A stretch of DNA of 34,518 nt, taken from positions 1 through 34,518 of the forward strand of contig CAYRZF010000015.1 in NCBI GenBank assembly GCA_964428805.1, written 5' to 3'. This document shows, piece after piece, positions 14,998 through 22,184 of the stretch. The notes below the pieces were generated by a model. That model made no database searches. It was given only the letters and a program-made list of their open reading frames with translations, and was not told where the DNA came from. Both the position numbers and the translations under genes were made by a program. This DNA is from CAYRZF01 sp964428805 (GTDB lineage: Bacteria > Methylomirabilota > Methylomirabilia > Rokubacteriales > CSP1-6). Each line of letters starts with the position of its first letter. Position 1 is the first letter of the stretch.

Positions 14998-15639
14998 ATG
15001 ATCCGCTACCGACAGTTGAGCCTCGTCCTGGCCACATTCCTGCTCGTGTTCGCGGCCCACGAGGGCTGGGCAGGCCCTCCCACGGACCAGCTGAAAAGTT
15101 CCCTCGACAAGGTGATCCAGATCCTGGAAGACCCGGCCCTCAAGGTGGACGGCAAGGTCAAGGAGCGCCGAACGGTCGTCCGCAAGGTGGCAAACGACAT
15201 CTTCGACTTCTCCGAGACCGCCCGGCGTTCGCTGGCGCGCCACTGGCAGGCGCGGATGGACAAGGAGCGGGAGGAATTCGTGGCGCTCTTCGCGGACCTC
15301 CTGGAGCGCTCCTACATTTCCAAGATCGAGCTCTACGGGGGCGAGAAGTTCCAGTACGGGCGCGAGCAAATCGATGGGGATTACGCGACGGTGTCCACCA
15401 AGATTCTCACCAAGCAGGGGCAGGAGGTGCCGGTGGACTACCGGATGCTCCGGCGGGAGGACCGCTGGCTTGTCTATGACGTCGTCATCGAGGGCGTGAG
15501 CCTCATTTCGAACTACCGCACCCAGTTCAACAAGATCATCCAGACCTCTTCCTACGGGGAGCTGGTCAAGAAGATGAAGACCAAACAGGAAGAGTTCCTG
15601 GAGGAAGAGGCGAGGGGCAAAGGAACCGCGAAGAATTGA
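14998..15639 (+). CDS. mlaC: MlaC-type periplasmic phospholipid-binding protein
   Basis: A 213-residue secreted protein with a signal peptide (residues 1-25, ending EGWAG). It matches the MlaC/Ttg2D family: an N-terminal helical segment, then FSETARRSLARHW, FVALFADLLERSYISKIELY, and the VDYRMLRREDRWLVYDVVIEGVSLI end block. It should shuttle lipid between the MlaD ring and the outer membrane. The C-terminus is a charged, Lys/Glu-rich helix. ATG 14998 follows GTGGAGG; a nearby ATG at 14993 is out of frame. No MlaA is visible in the window. Confidence 0.93.
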   Translation: MIRYRQLSLVLATFLLVFAAHEGWAGPPTDQLKSSLDKVIQILEDPALKVDGKVKERRTVVRKVANDIFDFSETARRSLARHWQARMDKEREEFVALFADLLERSYISKIELYGGEKFQYGREQIDGDYATVSTKILTKQGQEVPVDYRMLRREDRWLVYDVVIEGVSLISNYRTQFNKIIQTSSYGELVKKMKTKQEEFLEEEARGKGTAKN

Positions 15640-15668
15640 TTTGATCGTCCTCGGGGCCGAGTAGGCGG

Positions 15669-16415
15669 ATGCGCGCGCTCATCCTTGCCGCGGGCGTGGG
15701 ACATCGCATGGCCCCCCTGACCGACCGGCAGCCGAAATGTCTGCTCCGGGTGGGCGACCGCTCCCTCCTGGAGCGCATGCTCGACTCGCTGGCCGCGACG
15801 CCCATTTCCGAGGCCGTGATCGTCGTCGGCCACTGCCAGGACCAGATCCGCCGGGTCGCGGGACATCGCTTCGGGCGCCTGCCGGTCCGTTACGTGGAAA
15901 ATCCTGAGTACACGCGGGACTCGATCCGCTCCCTGTGGGTCTGCCGGGACGAACTGGACGCGAACTCGATCGTGATGGACGCCGACGTCCTCTTCCCAAC
16001 CGCCTGTCTCGGCCGCCTGCTGGAGTGCCCGGACCCGAGCGCGCTGCTGATCGACCGGGGGTTCATCGACACCGGCGAAGAGCAGAAGGTTTATGCCCGC
16101 GCGGGGCGGGTCCTGGCAATCGGAAAGAAGGTCATCGATCCGCCACCGCACGATACGGTCGGCGAGGCGGTGGGCTTCTTCAAGTGCGCGGCGGCCCACG
16201 GCCCCGTGCTCCGGGAATGCATGGAGGAGGTCCTCCGGGATCGAAGCCGATACCATGAATACGAGGACGCCATCGACCTGTTGCTCCGGCGAGTCCACGT
16301 GGGGTGGGTGGATGTCGAAGGGCTCCCGTGGACGGAAATAGATTTCGCCGAAGACCTCTGGCGGGCTGAAGCGGAGGTGCTGCCACTCATCCAGCGCCTC
16401 CGGGACGACTCATGA
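15669..16415 (+). CDS. LicC/IPCT-like CTP:phosphoalcohol cytidylyltransferase
   Basis: A 248-residue nucleotidyltransferase. The N-terminal AAGVGHRM (7-14) with P22-K23 is the NTP-binding signature, and MDADVLF holds the metal-binding Asp. YTRDSIRSLW and the C-terminal WTEIDFAEDL resemble LicC-type phosphocholine and inositol-1-phosphate cytidylyltransferases. Two genes on lies inositol-3-phosphate synthase, then a CDP-alcohol phosphotransferase, so activation of inositol phosphate to CDP-inositol is the simplest reading. Phosphocholine or sugar-1-phosphate substrates cannot be excluded. It starts 29 bp after mlaC, likely the same transcript. Confidence 0.8.
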   Translation: MRALILAAGVGHRMAPLTDRQPKCLLRVGDRSLLERMLDSLAATPISEAVIVVGHCQDQIRRVAGHRFGRLPVRYVENPEYTRDSIRSLWVCRDELDANSIVMDADVLFPTACLGRLLECPDPSALLIDRGFIDTGEEQKVYARAGRVLAIGKKVIDPPPHDTVGEAVGFFKCAAAHGPVLRECMEEVLRDRSRYHEYEDAIDLLLRRVHVGWVDVEGLPWTEIDFAEDLWRAEAEVLPLIQRLRDDS

Positions 16416-16443
16416 GACGCCCGGCGCGCTGGGTCGCCCGCGG

Positions 16444-17415
16444 ATGAGTGCGATCCGGCTGATCCTTCTCGTGGTGGGCGTCGCCTTCCTCGGCTACCTC
16501 GTGGTCGAGGTGGGACCTGAAACTCTCCTGGTCTCCTTCCAGGCCATCTCGTGGCGCCTCCTTCTCATCGTCTGGTTTCCCTTTGCGCTGATCGCCGTAC
16601 TGGACACCCTGGGCTGGCGCTATGCCTTCCGGCGCGACCTGGCCTCGTTCTCCACCCTGTTCACCGTGAGGCTGGCAGGCGAGGCGTTCAACGCCACCAC
16701 GCCGACCGCCTCGATGGGCGGCGAGCCGGTGAAGGCATACCTCCTCCGGCCCCAGGTCCCGCTGGACGAAGGGTTGGCCTCGGTCATCGTGGCAAAGACT
16801 ACCGTCACACTGTCCCAGGGGTTGTTTCTGGTCGCGGGGATCGCCCTGGCCCTCACCTCGCTGCCGCCGGCCTCGCCGCTGCTCAGAGGAATGATCTGGT
16901 TGGCCGTGGTTGGGGCGGGGGCCCTGGGAGCATTCGTCCTCCTGCAGCAGCGGGGGCTCTTCGGAGGTGGGCTCCGGTTCCTCCGCGGGCTCGGCTTCTC
17001 CTGGGGAGACCAGCGGGAGGAGGGTGTTCGTCGTCTCGACCGGGAGCTGTCGGCGTTCTACAGGGAGCACCCAGGCCGACTCACCCTGTCGCTCCTCTTC
17101 CACTTCGTAGGGTGGGTCCTGGGAAGCTTGGAGGTCTTTCTGATCCTCCACTTCATGGGGGTCCCCGTCTCCCTGACCACGGCGCTGGTCATCGAAGCCT
17201 TCGCCGCGGCGATCAAGTCGGCAGCGTTTCTGATCCCGGCAGGAGTCGGAGCCCTGGAGGGCGGGACCATGGCCGTCTTCGCGGCCTTCGGTCTTGGGGC
17301 GGGGACCGGACTGAGTATGACCCTGGTTCGACGCTTCAGGGAGCTCATCTGGGTGGCCGCCGGCCTGGTGGCGCTGTCCCTCTTTCGGGTCAGCACCGGC
17401 GCCGAGCGGACATGA
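16444..17415 (+). CDS. lysylphosphatidylglycerol synthase TM-domain (HpnL/flippase-like) membrane protein
   Basis: A 323-residue integral membrane protein with about seven to eight hydrophobic spans, of the UPF0104/LPG-synthase transmembrane family. Landmarks are ATTPTASMGGEPVKAYLL (about 86-103), where the family has its N-x-x-x-P-GG-E-P-K-A motif, and PAGVGALEGG near 270. HpnL, a frequent hopanoid-cluster protein, belongs to this family, as do glycolipid and polyprenyl-lipid flippases. Either role would fit: moving a hopanoid or an inositol lipid across the inner membrane. ATG 16444 is 28 bp downstream of the cytidylyltransferase. Confidence 0.82.
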   Translation: MSAIRLILLVVGVAFLGYLVVEVGPETLLVSFQAISWRLLLIVWFPFALIAVLDTLGWRYAFRRDLASFSTLFTVRLAGEAFNATTPTASMGGEPVKAYLLRPQVPLDEGLASVIVAKTTVTLSQGLFLVAGIALALTSLPPASPLLRGMIWLAVVGAGALGAFVLLQQRGLFGGGLRFLRGLGFSWGDQREEGVRRLDRELSAFYREHPGRLTLSLLFHFVGWVLGSLEVFLILHFMGVPVSLTTALVIEAFAAAIKSAAFLIPAGVGALEGGTMAVFAAFGLGAGTGLSMTLVRRFRELIWVAAGLVALSLFRVSTGAERT

Positions 17416-17471
17416 GTGAAGTCGAACCGAGAATCGCTCCCCCAGCACGCTCCAACTGTGCTAACGTATGA
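17412..17471 (+). CDS. 19-codon mini-ORF coupled to the HpnL-like gene
   Basis: ATG 17412 overlaps the stop of the preceding gene (ATGA), the junction type used throughout this cluster. The frame runs 19 codons to TGA at 17469-17471. The peptide starts MSEVEPRIAPPARS and resembles nothing I know. It may be chance, a leader peptide or the remnant of a lost gene. The rest of the spacer (17472-17526) holds only the strong ribosome-binding site of the next gene. Confidence 0.2.
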   Translation: MSEVEPRIAPPARSNCANV

Positions 17472-17512
17472 GGGTTCAACAGCGCCGTTCAGCGTAGCTC
17501 ACGCTCGCCAAT

Positions 17513-17520
17513 AAGGAGGT
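17513..17520 (+). promoter_or_regulatory. strong Shine-Dalgarno fixing a TTG start
   Basis: AAGGAGGT at 17513-17520 lies 6 bases before TTG 17527. It is a near-perfect anti-16S match and decides the TTG start of the inositol-3-phosphate synthase. Confidence 0.85.
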
Positions 17521-17526
17521 GCCGTC

Positions 17527-18597
17527 TTGACAGCCGTCCGTGTGGCCATCGTGGGAGTCGGTAACTGCGCGTCGGCCCTGGTCCAAGGCATCTTTCACTA
17601 CCGGAATGCCCCCGACGATGGCTTCATCCCGGGGCTCATGCACCCCCGGCTCGGCGGTTACCACGTAGGGGACATCGAGTTTTCCGCGGCCTTCGACATC
17701 GACGCCAGGAAGGTCGGCCGGGACCTCTCCGAAGCGATCTTCGCCCCTCCGAACAACACGGCGCGCTTCGCCTCCGTCCCCCACCTCGGTGTGCCGGTCC
17801 ACCGGGGCATGACCCACGACGGCCTGGGGCACTACCTCTCCCAGGTGATCACCAAGGCGCCCGGCGCCACGGCCGACATCACCGGGATCCTGCGGGATAC
17901 GGGCACTCACGTCGTGGTGAGCTTCCTCCCCGTCGGGAGCGAGATGGCGACCAAATGGTACGTCGAGCAGGTGCTGGACGCGCAATGCGGCTTCATCAAC
18001 TGCATCCCGGTATTCATCGCGCGGGAAACCTACTGGCGCCGCCGCTTCGAGGAGCGCGGGCTGCCGGTGATCGGCGACGACGTCAAGTCGCAGGTCGGCG
18101 CGACGATCGTTCACCGGGCCCTGGTGAGACTCTTCATGGACCGCGGCGTCCGGCTGGAGCGCACCAGTCAACTCAACGTGGGAGGAAACACGGATTTCTA
18201 CAACATGCTGGAGCGCGAGCGGCTTCAGTCCAAGAAGGTTTCCAAGACCGACGCCGTGACCTCTCAGCTCGCCCACCCGCTCCCCCCCGAGTCCGTCCAC
18301 ATCGGGCCCAGCGACTACGTACCGTGGCTGGAAGACCGGAAGTGGGCCCACATCCACCTAGAAGGGCGCGGCTTCGGCGACCTCCCCCTTTCGCTGGAGC
18401 TCAAGCTCGAGGTGTGGGACTCTCCGAATTCGGCCGGCGTCGTCATCGATGCCATCCGCTGCTGCAAGATCGCGCTCGACCGCGGGCTCAAAGGAGCTCT
18501 GGCGGCGCCCTCCGCATACCTCATGAAATCGCCTCCAGAGCAGTGGCCGGACGAGATCGCCCGCCAGCGGCTGGAGCGCTTCATCCTGGGAGAGTAG
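17527..18597 (+). CDS. ino1: inositol-3-phosphate synthase
   Basis: A 356-residue myo-inositol-phosphate synthase of the actinobacterial/archaeal short type, converting glucose 6-phosphate to inositol 3-phosphate with NAD. The Rossmann turn is GVGNCASALVQG (10-21). SFLPVGSE, VIGDDVKSQVGATIVHR, LNVGGNTDF, the catalytic-lysine block ESKKVSKT-like (here LQSKKVSKTDAVTS) and WDSPNSAGVVIDAIR are all present. It resembles the mycobacterial Ino1 over its whole length. TTG start with a strong ribosome-binding site. Its stop codon and the GTG of the next gene share one base (TAGTG). It supplies the cyclitol for the downstream cassette. Confidence 0.96.
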   Translation: MTAVRVAIVGVGNCASALVQGIFHYRNAPDDGFIPGLMHPRLGGYHVGDIEFSAAFDIDARKVGRDLSEAIFAPPNNTARFASVPHLGVPVHRGMTHDGLGHYLSQVITKAPGATADITGILRDTGTHVVVSFLPVGSEMATKWYVEQVLDAQCGFINCIPVFIARETYWRRRFEERGLPVIGDDVKSQVGATIVHRALVRLFMDRGVRLERTSQLNVGGNTDFYNMLERERLQSKKVSKTDAVTSQLAHPLPPESVHIGPSDYVPWLEDRKWAHIHLEGRGFGDLPLSLELKLEVWDSPNSAGVVIDAIRCCKIALDRGLKGALAAPSAYLMKSPPEQWPDEIARQRLERFILGE

Positions 18598-19901
18598 TGA
18601 CCCACCCGCCTCGTCCGGGGTCGCGCTGTTCGTCCATGGAGGCGAGACGGCACGAGAGCGCTCCCCCGGACAAGTTGCACCCCGGCAGTGTCTCCGCGAT
18701 CAGCGTGCTGATGGTCATCCCATCCGACGCCGTCGAGGGCAGAACAGTGTCGCCGAGCACATGCATCGCGGGACTTCCGTTGTTGCGCCGGATTATCCTC
18801 GCGGCCACGCGTGCCGGATTCAGGCAGATTCTGCTGCATCCCGCTTGTGCCGCCGAGGATCGAGGCCTCCTCGCCGGGACGGCCGCTACCGTGATCGTCC
18901 CAGATGGAAGGTTGCCGCCGCTTCCGCGCAGCCGGATCGTGCTGCTGGCGACACACGTCCTCCCCCAGGTGAAGTGGCTGCGCGCTCTGTCGGAGATGTC
19001 GATCGAATCGGAACGGCTGTACGCCGACGGATGCTCGGCGGCGGTCATCGAAACGGGCGATTCAGACGCGGTCCTCGCCGAGGCGGTGCGTTGCGGCGGT
19101 GCCCGGGAGTTATTCGAGTCCCTCGGCGAGGTGTTCAAGACCGCGGACCGACCCTTGAGTCAAGACGGCCGGTTCACCCTCACGACGCCTCAGGCAGTTC
19201 CACGGGCAGAAGACTGGCTCTTGGGCGGTTTGGTGAAGGAGGCGGAAGGATTCATGTCCCGCCATGTGGAGCGCCGCATCTCTCTGGCGATCACACGGCG
19301 GCTGGCCGGGACGCGCGTCACCCCCAACGTCATGACGCTCGTGAGCCTCGCAGTGGGGCTCGTCGGAGCGCCCTTCTTTCTGTCGCCGACGCCAGTGTAT
19401 CAACTGACGGGCGCGCTGCTTCTCCTGACGCACTCCATTCTGGATGGATGCGACGGGGAGCTCGCCAGGCTCAGGTTCCAAGAGTCGCGATGGGGCAGCC
19501 TGCTCGACTTCTGGGGTGACAACGTGGTCTATGTGGCCCTCATGGCGTGCATCGCGGGCGGCTGGAGTCTCGCCATCCAGGCGGCATGGCCGCTCGGGCT
19601 CGGCGGCGTGGCGGTCGCCAGCGCGCTGCTGACGGCCGGTTTTGTGTACCGGCACACCAGGGAGGAAACGACCATTGCCGGTCCACTGTTCCCCGATGGC
19701 GGCCGAAAGCGGGCCGATTGGTTGCCACGCATGGCTGACATGCTGGTCCGCCGCGACTTCATCTATTTGGTCGTGCTGCTGTCGGCGGCGGGGAAAGCCA
19801 AGTGGTTTCTGGCCCTGGCCGCCGTCGGCACTCCGATCTTCTTCGTCGTCCTGGTGTGGATCGCCCGCGCCGAAGCGCGCCGCAGAGAACTTCCGTCATG
19901 A
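18597..19901 (+). CDS. CDP-alcohol phosphotransferase with degenerate N-terminal nucleotidyltransferase domain (DIPPS-like)
   Basis: 434 residues from GTG 18597 (421 from ATG 18636). The C-terminal half holds about five membrane spans and a perfect CDP-alcohol phosphotransferase motif: D283-x2-D286-G-x2-A-R-x8-G-x3-D304-x3-D308. The DGCDGELARL form is like inositol-phosphate (DIPP) synthases. Residues about 35-210 look like a worn nucleotidyltransferase domain: IAGLPLLRRIILAATRAGF matches the helix after the NTP loop, but the G-x-G-x-R...P-K loop is missing. Archaeal IPCT/DIPPS enzymes have the same two-domain order. Likely reaction: CDP-inositol (or another CDP-alcohol) plus an acceptor alcohol or inositol phosphate gives a phosphodiester. 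Its TGA overlaps the next gene's ATG. Confidence 0.87.
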   Translation: MTHPPRPGSRCSSMEARRHESAPPDKLHPGSVSAISVLMVIPSDAVEGRTVSPSTCIAGLPLLRRIILAATRAGFRQILLHPACAAEDRGLLAGTAATVIVPDGRLPPLPRSRIVLLATHVLPQVKWLRALSEMSIESERLYADGCSAAVIETGDSDAVLAEAVRCGGARELFESLGEVFKTADRPLSQDGRFTLTTPQAVPRAEDWLLGGLVKEAEGFMSRHVERRISLAITRRLAGTRVTPNVMTLVSLAVGLVGAPFFLSPTPVYQLTGALLLLTHSILDGCDGELARLRFQESRWGSLLDFWGDNVVYVALMACIAGGWSLAIQAAWPLGLGGVAVASALLTAGFVYRHTREETTIAGPLFPDGGRKRADWLPRMADMLVRRDFIYLVVLLSAAGKAKWFLALAAVGTPIFFVVLVWIARAEARRRELPS

Positions 19902-20611
19902 ACGGCGCGTCGGCGATCGCGAAATGGAAGGAGACCGAGGGAGCCGCCGTGCTGTTCGACTTTGGAGGCACGTTGGACGCGGACGGGGTCACATGGAAAG
20001 AGCGCTTCTTCCGACTCTACCGGAACGAAGGAGTCGCGCCGGCTTCTGAACAATTCGATTCGATCTTCTATGCGGTGGACGATGCCCTGGTGCGCTCGGT
20101 TCCTCCGACCTTGTCGTTTCGGGACACCGTTCTGGGTCTCGCCGAGGGCGTGACGGGGGCCCTGGGCGTTCCTGATCACGCGCTGGCCAAGCGGATCGCG
20201 AACCGGTTTCTGGAGGAGGCGCTCGAGCGGCTTCGCCACAATGCCCGCCTGCTCCGGACGCTCAGCGGCCGCTACCGTCTCGGGGTGGTATCGAACTTCT
20301 ACGGCAACCTCGCCACGGTGTGTGAGGAGGCCGGGATTCGTCCGTTCTTCGCTGCCATCGTGGACTCCGGGCGCAGCGGGTATCTGAAGCCGGACCCGCG
20401 GATCTTCTATCAGGCGGTGGCGGCGCTGGAGATTGACGCCTCCAGCGCCGTGTTCGTGGGCGATTCCCTGCGGCGGGACATGGCCGGCGCCCGGGCGGTC
20501 GGGATGCCGCATATCTGGCTGGCGTCTCCGACGCCGCAAGGGGAGAGGCCTTGTTGTCCGGAAGATGGGGTGATTCATTCCCTGGACGAGCTTACGGAGT
20601 TGCTGCTGTGA
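19898..20611 (+). CDS. HAD-superfamily phosphatase
   Basis: A 237-residue HAD hydrolase. Motif I is D21-F-G-G-T-L-D27, motif II VVSNF, motif III the Lys of LKPDPRIF, and motif IV VFVGDSLRRDMAGA. The helical cap lies between motifs I and II (about residues 30-110). Motif I has D-x-G-G-T with the second Asp at D27. In an inositol-phosphodiester pathway a phosphatase is needed to remove the residual phosphate from the condensation product (as in di-myo-inositol phosphate synthesis), which would suit this position; substrate unproven. ATG 19898 overlaps the phosphotransferase stop (ATGA). Third-position A/T use looks higher than in the flanking shc/hpnN genes. Confidence 0.87.
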   Translation: MNGASAIAKWKETEGAAVLFDFGGTLDADGVTWKERFFRLYRNEGVAPASEQFDSIFYAVDDALVRSVPPTLSFRDTVLGLAEGVTGALGVPDHALAKRIANRFLEEALERLRHNARLLRTLSGRYRLGVVSNFYGNLATVCEEAGIRPFFAAIVDSGRSGYLKPDPRIFYQAVAALEIDASSAVFVGDSLRRDMAGARAVGMPHIWLASPTPQGERPCCPEDGVIHSLDELTELLL

Positions 20612-21345
20612 AGGGGAAGGGGGTTCTTCAGGGGGGAATCCTCGCGGCGGGAGCCGGCAGCCGCTTGCGCCGCGCGGGGTGGACGATGCCAAAGCCCCTG
20701 GTGCCCGTGGCCGGCGCGCCCTTGATCGAGTGCGTGATTCGCAACTTCATCGCGGTCGGCATCGCCTCGGCGGTGATCATCGTGAACGAGCAGGAGTGGG
20801 ACTGCGTGGAGTGGGTGCGGTCACGGTTTCCCAATCTCCACCTGCGGTTCATCGTCAAGACGACCCGGTCGTCACTGGAGAGCTTCTTCGAAGTGGCCAG
20901 GCACCTCGACCCGGGCCGCGCGCTGATCTCCACCGTCGATGCCTGGTGCCCTGAGCGGGACTTTGTGAAGTTCGTGGAGGCGGCGGGGCAGTTCCCGCCG
21001 GAGGCGGTGGTGCTTGGCGTGACGCCGCTCGTAGCGGATGAACGCCCGCTCTGGGTCAGCCTCGACGAGGCGGGTCGCGTCAGACGGCTCGGCGGGAGCG
21101 CGGGGGAAATGGTCACGGCGGGGATGTATCTGGTGCCGGAGGGGATCGCCACCCTCTCACCGCCACCAGGGCTGGGAAGCCTGCGTGAGTTCCTTGCCTG
21201 GCTCGTCGATCAGGGCGAACCTGTGTACGGCGCCGTGATTCAAACCGTCGTGGACGTGGACCGAGCCGCCGACGTGGCGCTCGCCGAGGCGATGGCTCAC
21301 CGGGCGGCTCAAGAGGCCCGGAGGCCCCCCGGAGGTGTCGCGTGA
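20608..21345 (+). CDS. second nucleotidyltransferase (sugar-1-phosphate type)
   Basis: 245 residues from a GTG at 20608 that overlaps the HAD stop (GTGA). The NTP-binding loop is intact: ILAAGAGSRL (11-20) with P28-K29-P30, then PLVPVAGAPLI. STVDAW occupies the place of the usual metal-binding LxGD/DxD, and VDVDRAADVALAEAM is a normal C-terminal end for the family. It likely activates a sugar or cyclitol phosphate, or an alcohol phosphate, distinct from the substrate of the LicC-like enzyme upstream. The frame is open further upstream, but that part overlaps HAD coding sequence. It is also coupled to the ATP-grasp gene by GTGA. Confidence 0.85.
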   Translation: MKGKGVLQGGILAAGAGSRLRRAGWTMPKPLVPVAGAPLIECVIRNFIAVGIASAVIIVNEQEWDCVEWVRSRFPNLHLRFIVKTTRSSLESFFEVARHLDPGRALISTVDAWCPERDFVKFVEAAGQFPPEAVVLGVTPLVADERPLWVSLDEAGRVRRLGGSAGEMVTAGMYLVPEGIATLSPPPGLGSLREFLAWLVDQGEPVYGAVIQTVVDVDRAADVALAEAMAHRAAQEARRPPGGVA

Positions 21346-22184
21346 GGGAACTTCGCTGCTGGGGCATTTTTCGAGAGTCGGCCCACTCACCCGGCCGGGA
21401 AGTCGATGACGCCGAAATTCTCGGCCTGACCGGCAAGCATCTCCAGGCGAAGGGGTTCCAGGTCGAGCTCAGGAGCCCGGACGAGTTGAGCGGCGCAATC
21501 GAGCAGCGGCCGCCGTTCATGTTCCTGATGTGTGAGCGCCTGGAGATACTCCGTCAACTGCGGCAATGGGAGGTCGCCGGCGTGAGTCAGGTCAACGCTC
21601 CACTGGCAGTCCTGAACACCTACCGGGAGCGCATGGTGGCCCTGTTCGAGGAGGCACACATCCCGTTCCCGCGAAGCCGGCTCGTGCCGACGGTGCGGGC
21701 GGAGCGCGAGTGGTCTGGACCCATCTGGGTGAAGCGGGCCGACGTCCACAATACTCAGGACGGGGACGTCGTCTTCGCCGACACAGAACACACGTTCCAA
21801 GAAGCCCTTGGCGGGCTTGCGCAACGCGGAATCCCACGTGCGGTCGTCCAGGAGCACATCGAAGGAGATCTCATCAAGTTTTACGGGGTGGGGACGGCCG
21901 CCGGCTCCCCCGGTTCGGGAGCCTGGTTCTGCTGGTTCTACCACAAAGACCAGCGCCTGGCTGGTCATCCGTTCGATCCGGATCGGCTCGCCACCCTCGC
22001 CCGCCAGGCGGCGGCAGCCCTCGGGCTGGAAGTGTTCGGCGGTGACGCCATCGCCCCGAGGGACGGTCCGCTCGTCTTGATCGATCTCAACGCGTGGCCG
22101 AGTTTTGCGCTGTACCGGGAGGAGGCCTCGGCACGGATCGCCGACTATCTGGAGGCGCGGTTCAGAGGAGGACCGGTGCGATGA
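21342..22184 (+). CDS. ATP-grasp family enzyme
   Basis: A 280-residue ATP-grasp protein. NTYRERMVALFEEAHIPFP (92-110) matches the helix before the ATP-binding lobe. K131 (IWVKRAD) and VQEHIEGDLIKFYGVG (169-184) form the grasp, and D235 with D248-x-N250 (IDLNAWPSF) give the magnesium ligands. The IKFYGVG plus DLNAWPSF pattern resembles inositol-phosphate kinases (ITPK type) as well as RimK-type ligases. Given the inositol synthase in the same operon either is possible: phosphorylation of a cyclitol, or an amide bond to an amino group made by the downstream aminotransferase. GTG 21342 overlaps the previous TGA. Confidence 0.8.
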   Translation: MRELRCWGIFRESAHSPGREVDDAEILGLTGKHLQAKGFQVELRSPDELSGAIEQRPPFMFLMCERLEILRQLRQWEVAGVSQVNAPLAVLNTYRERMVALFEEAHIPFPRSRLVPTVRAEREWSGPIWVKRADVHNTQDGDVVFADTEHTFQEALGGLAQRGIPRAVVQEHIEGDLIKFYGVGTAAGSPGSGAWFCWFYHKDQRLAGHPFDPDRLATLARQAAAALGLEVFGGDAIAPRDGPLVLIDLNAWPSFALYREEASARIADYLEARFRGGPVR

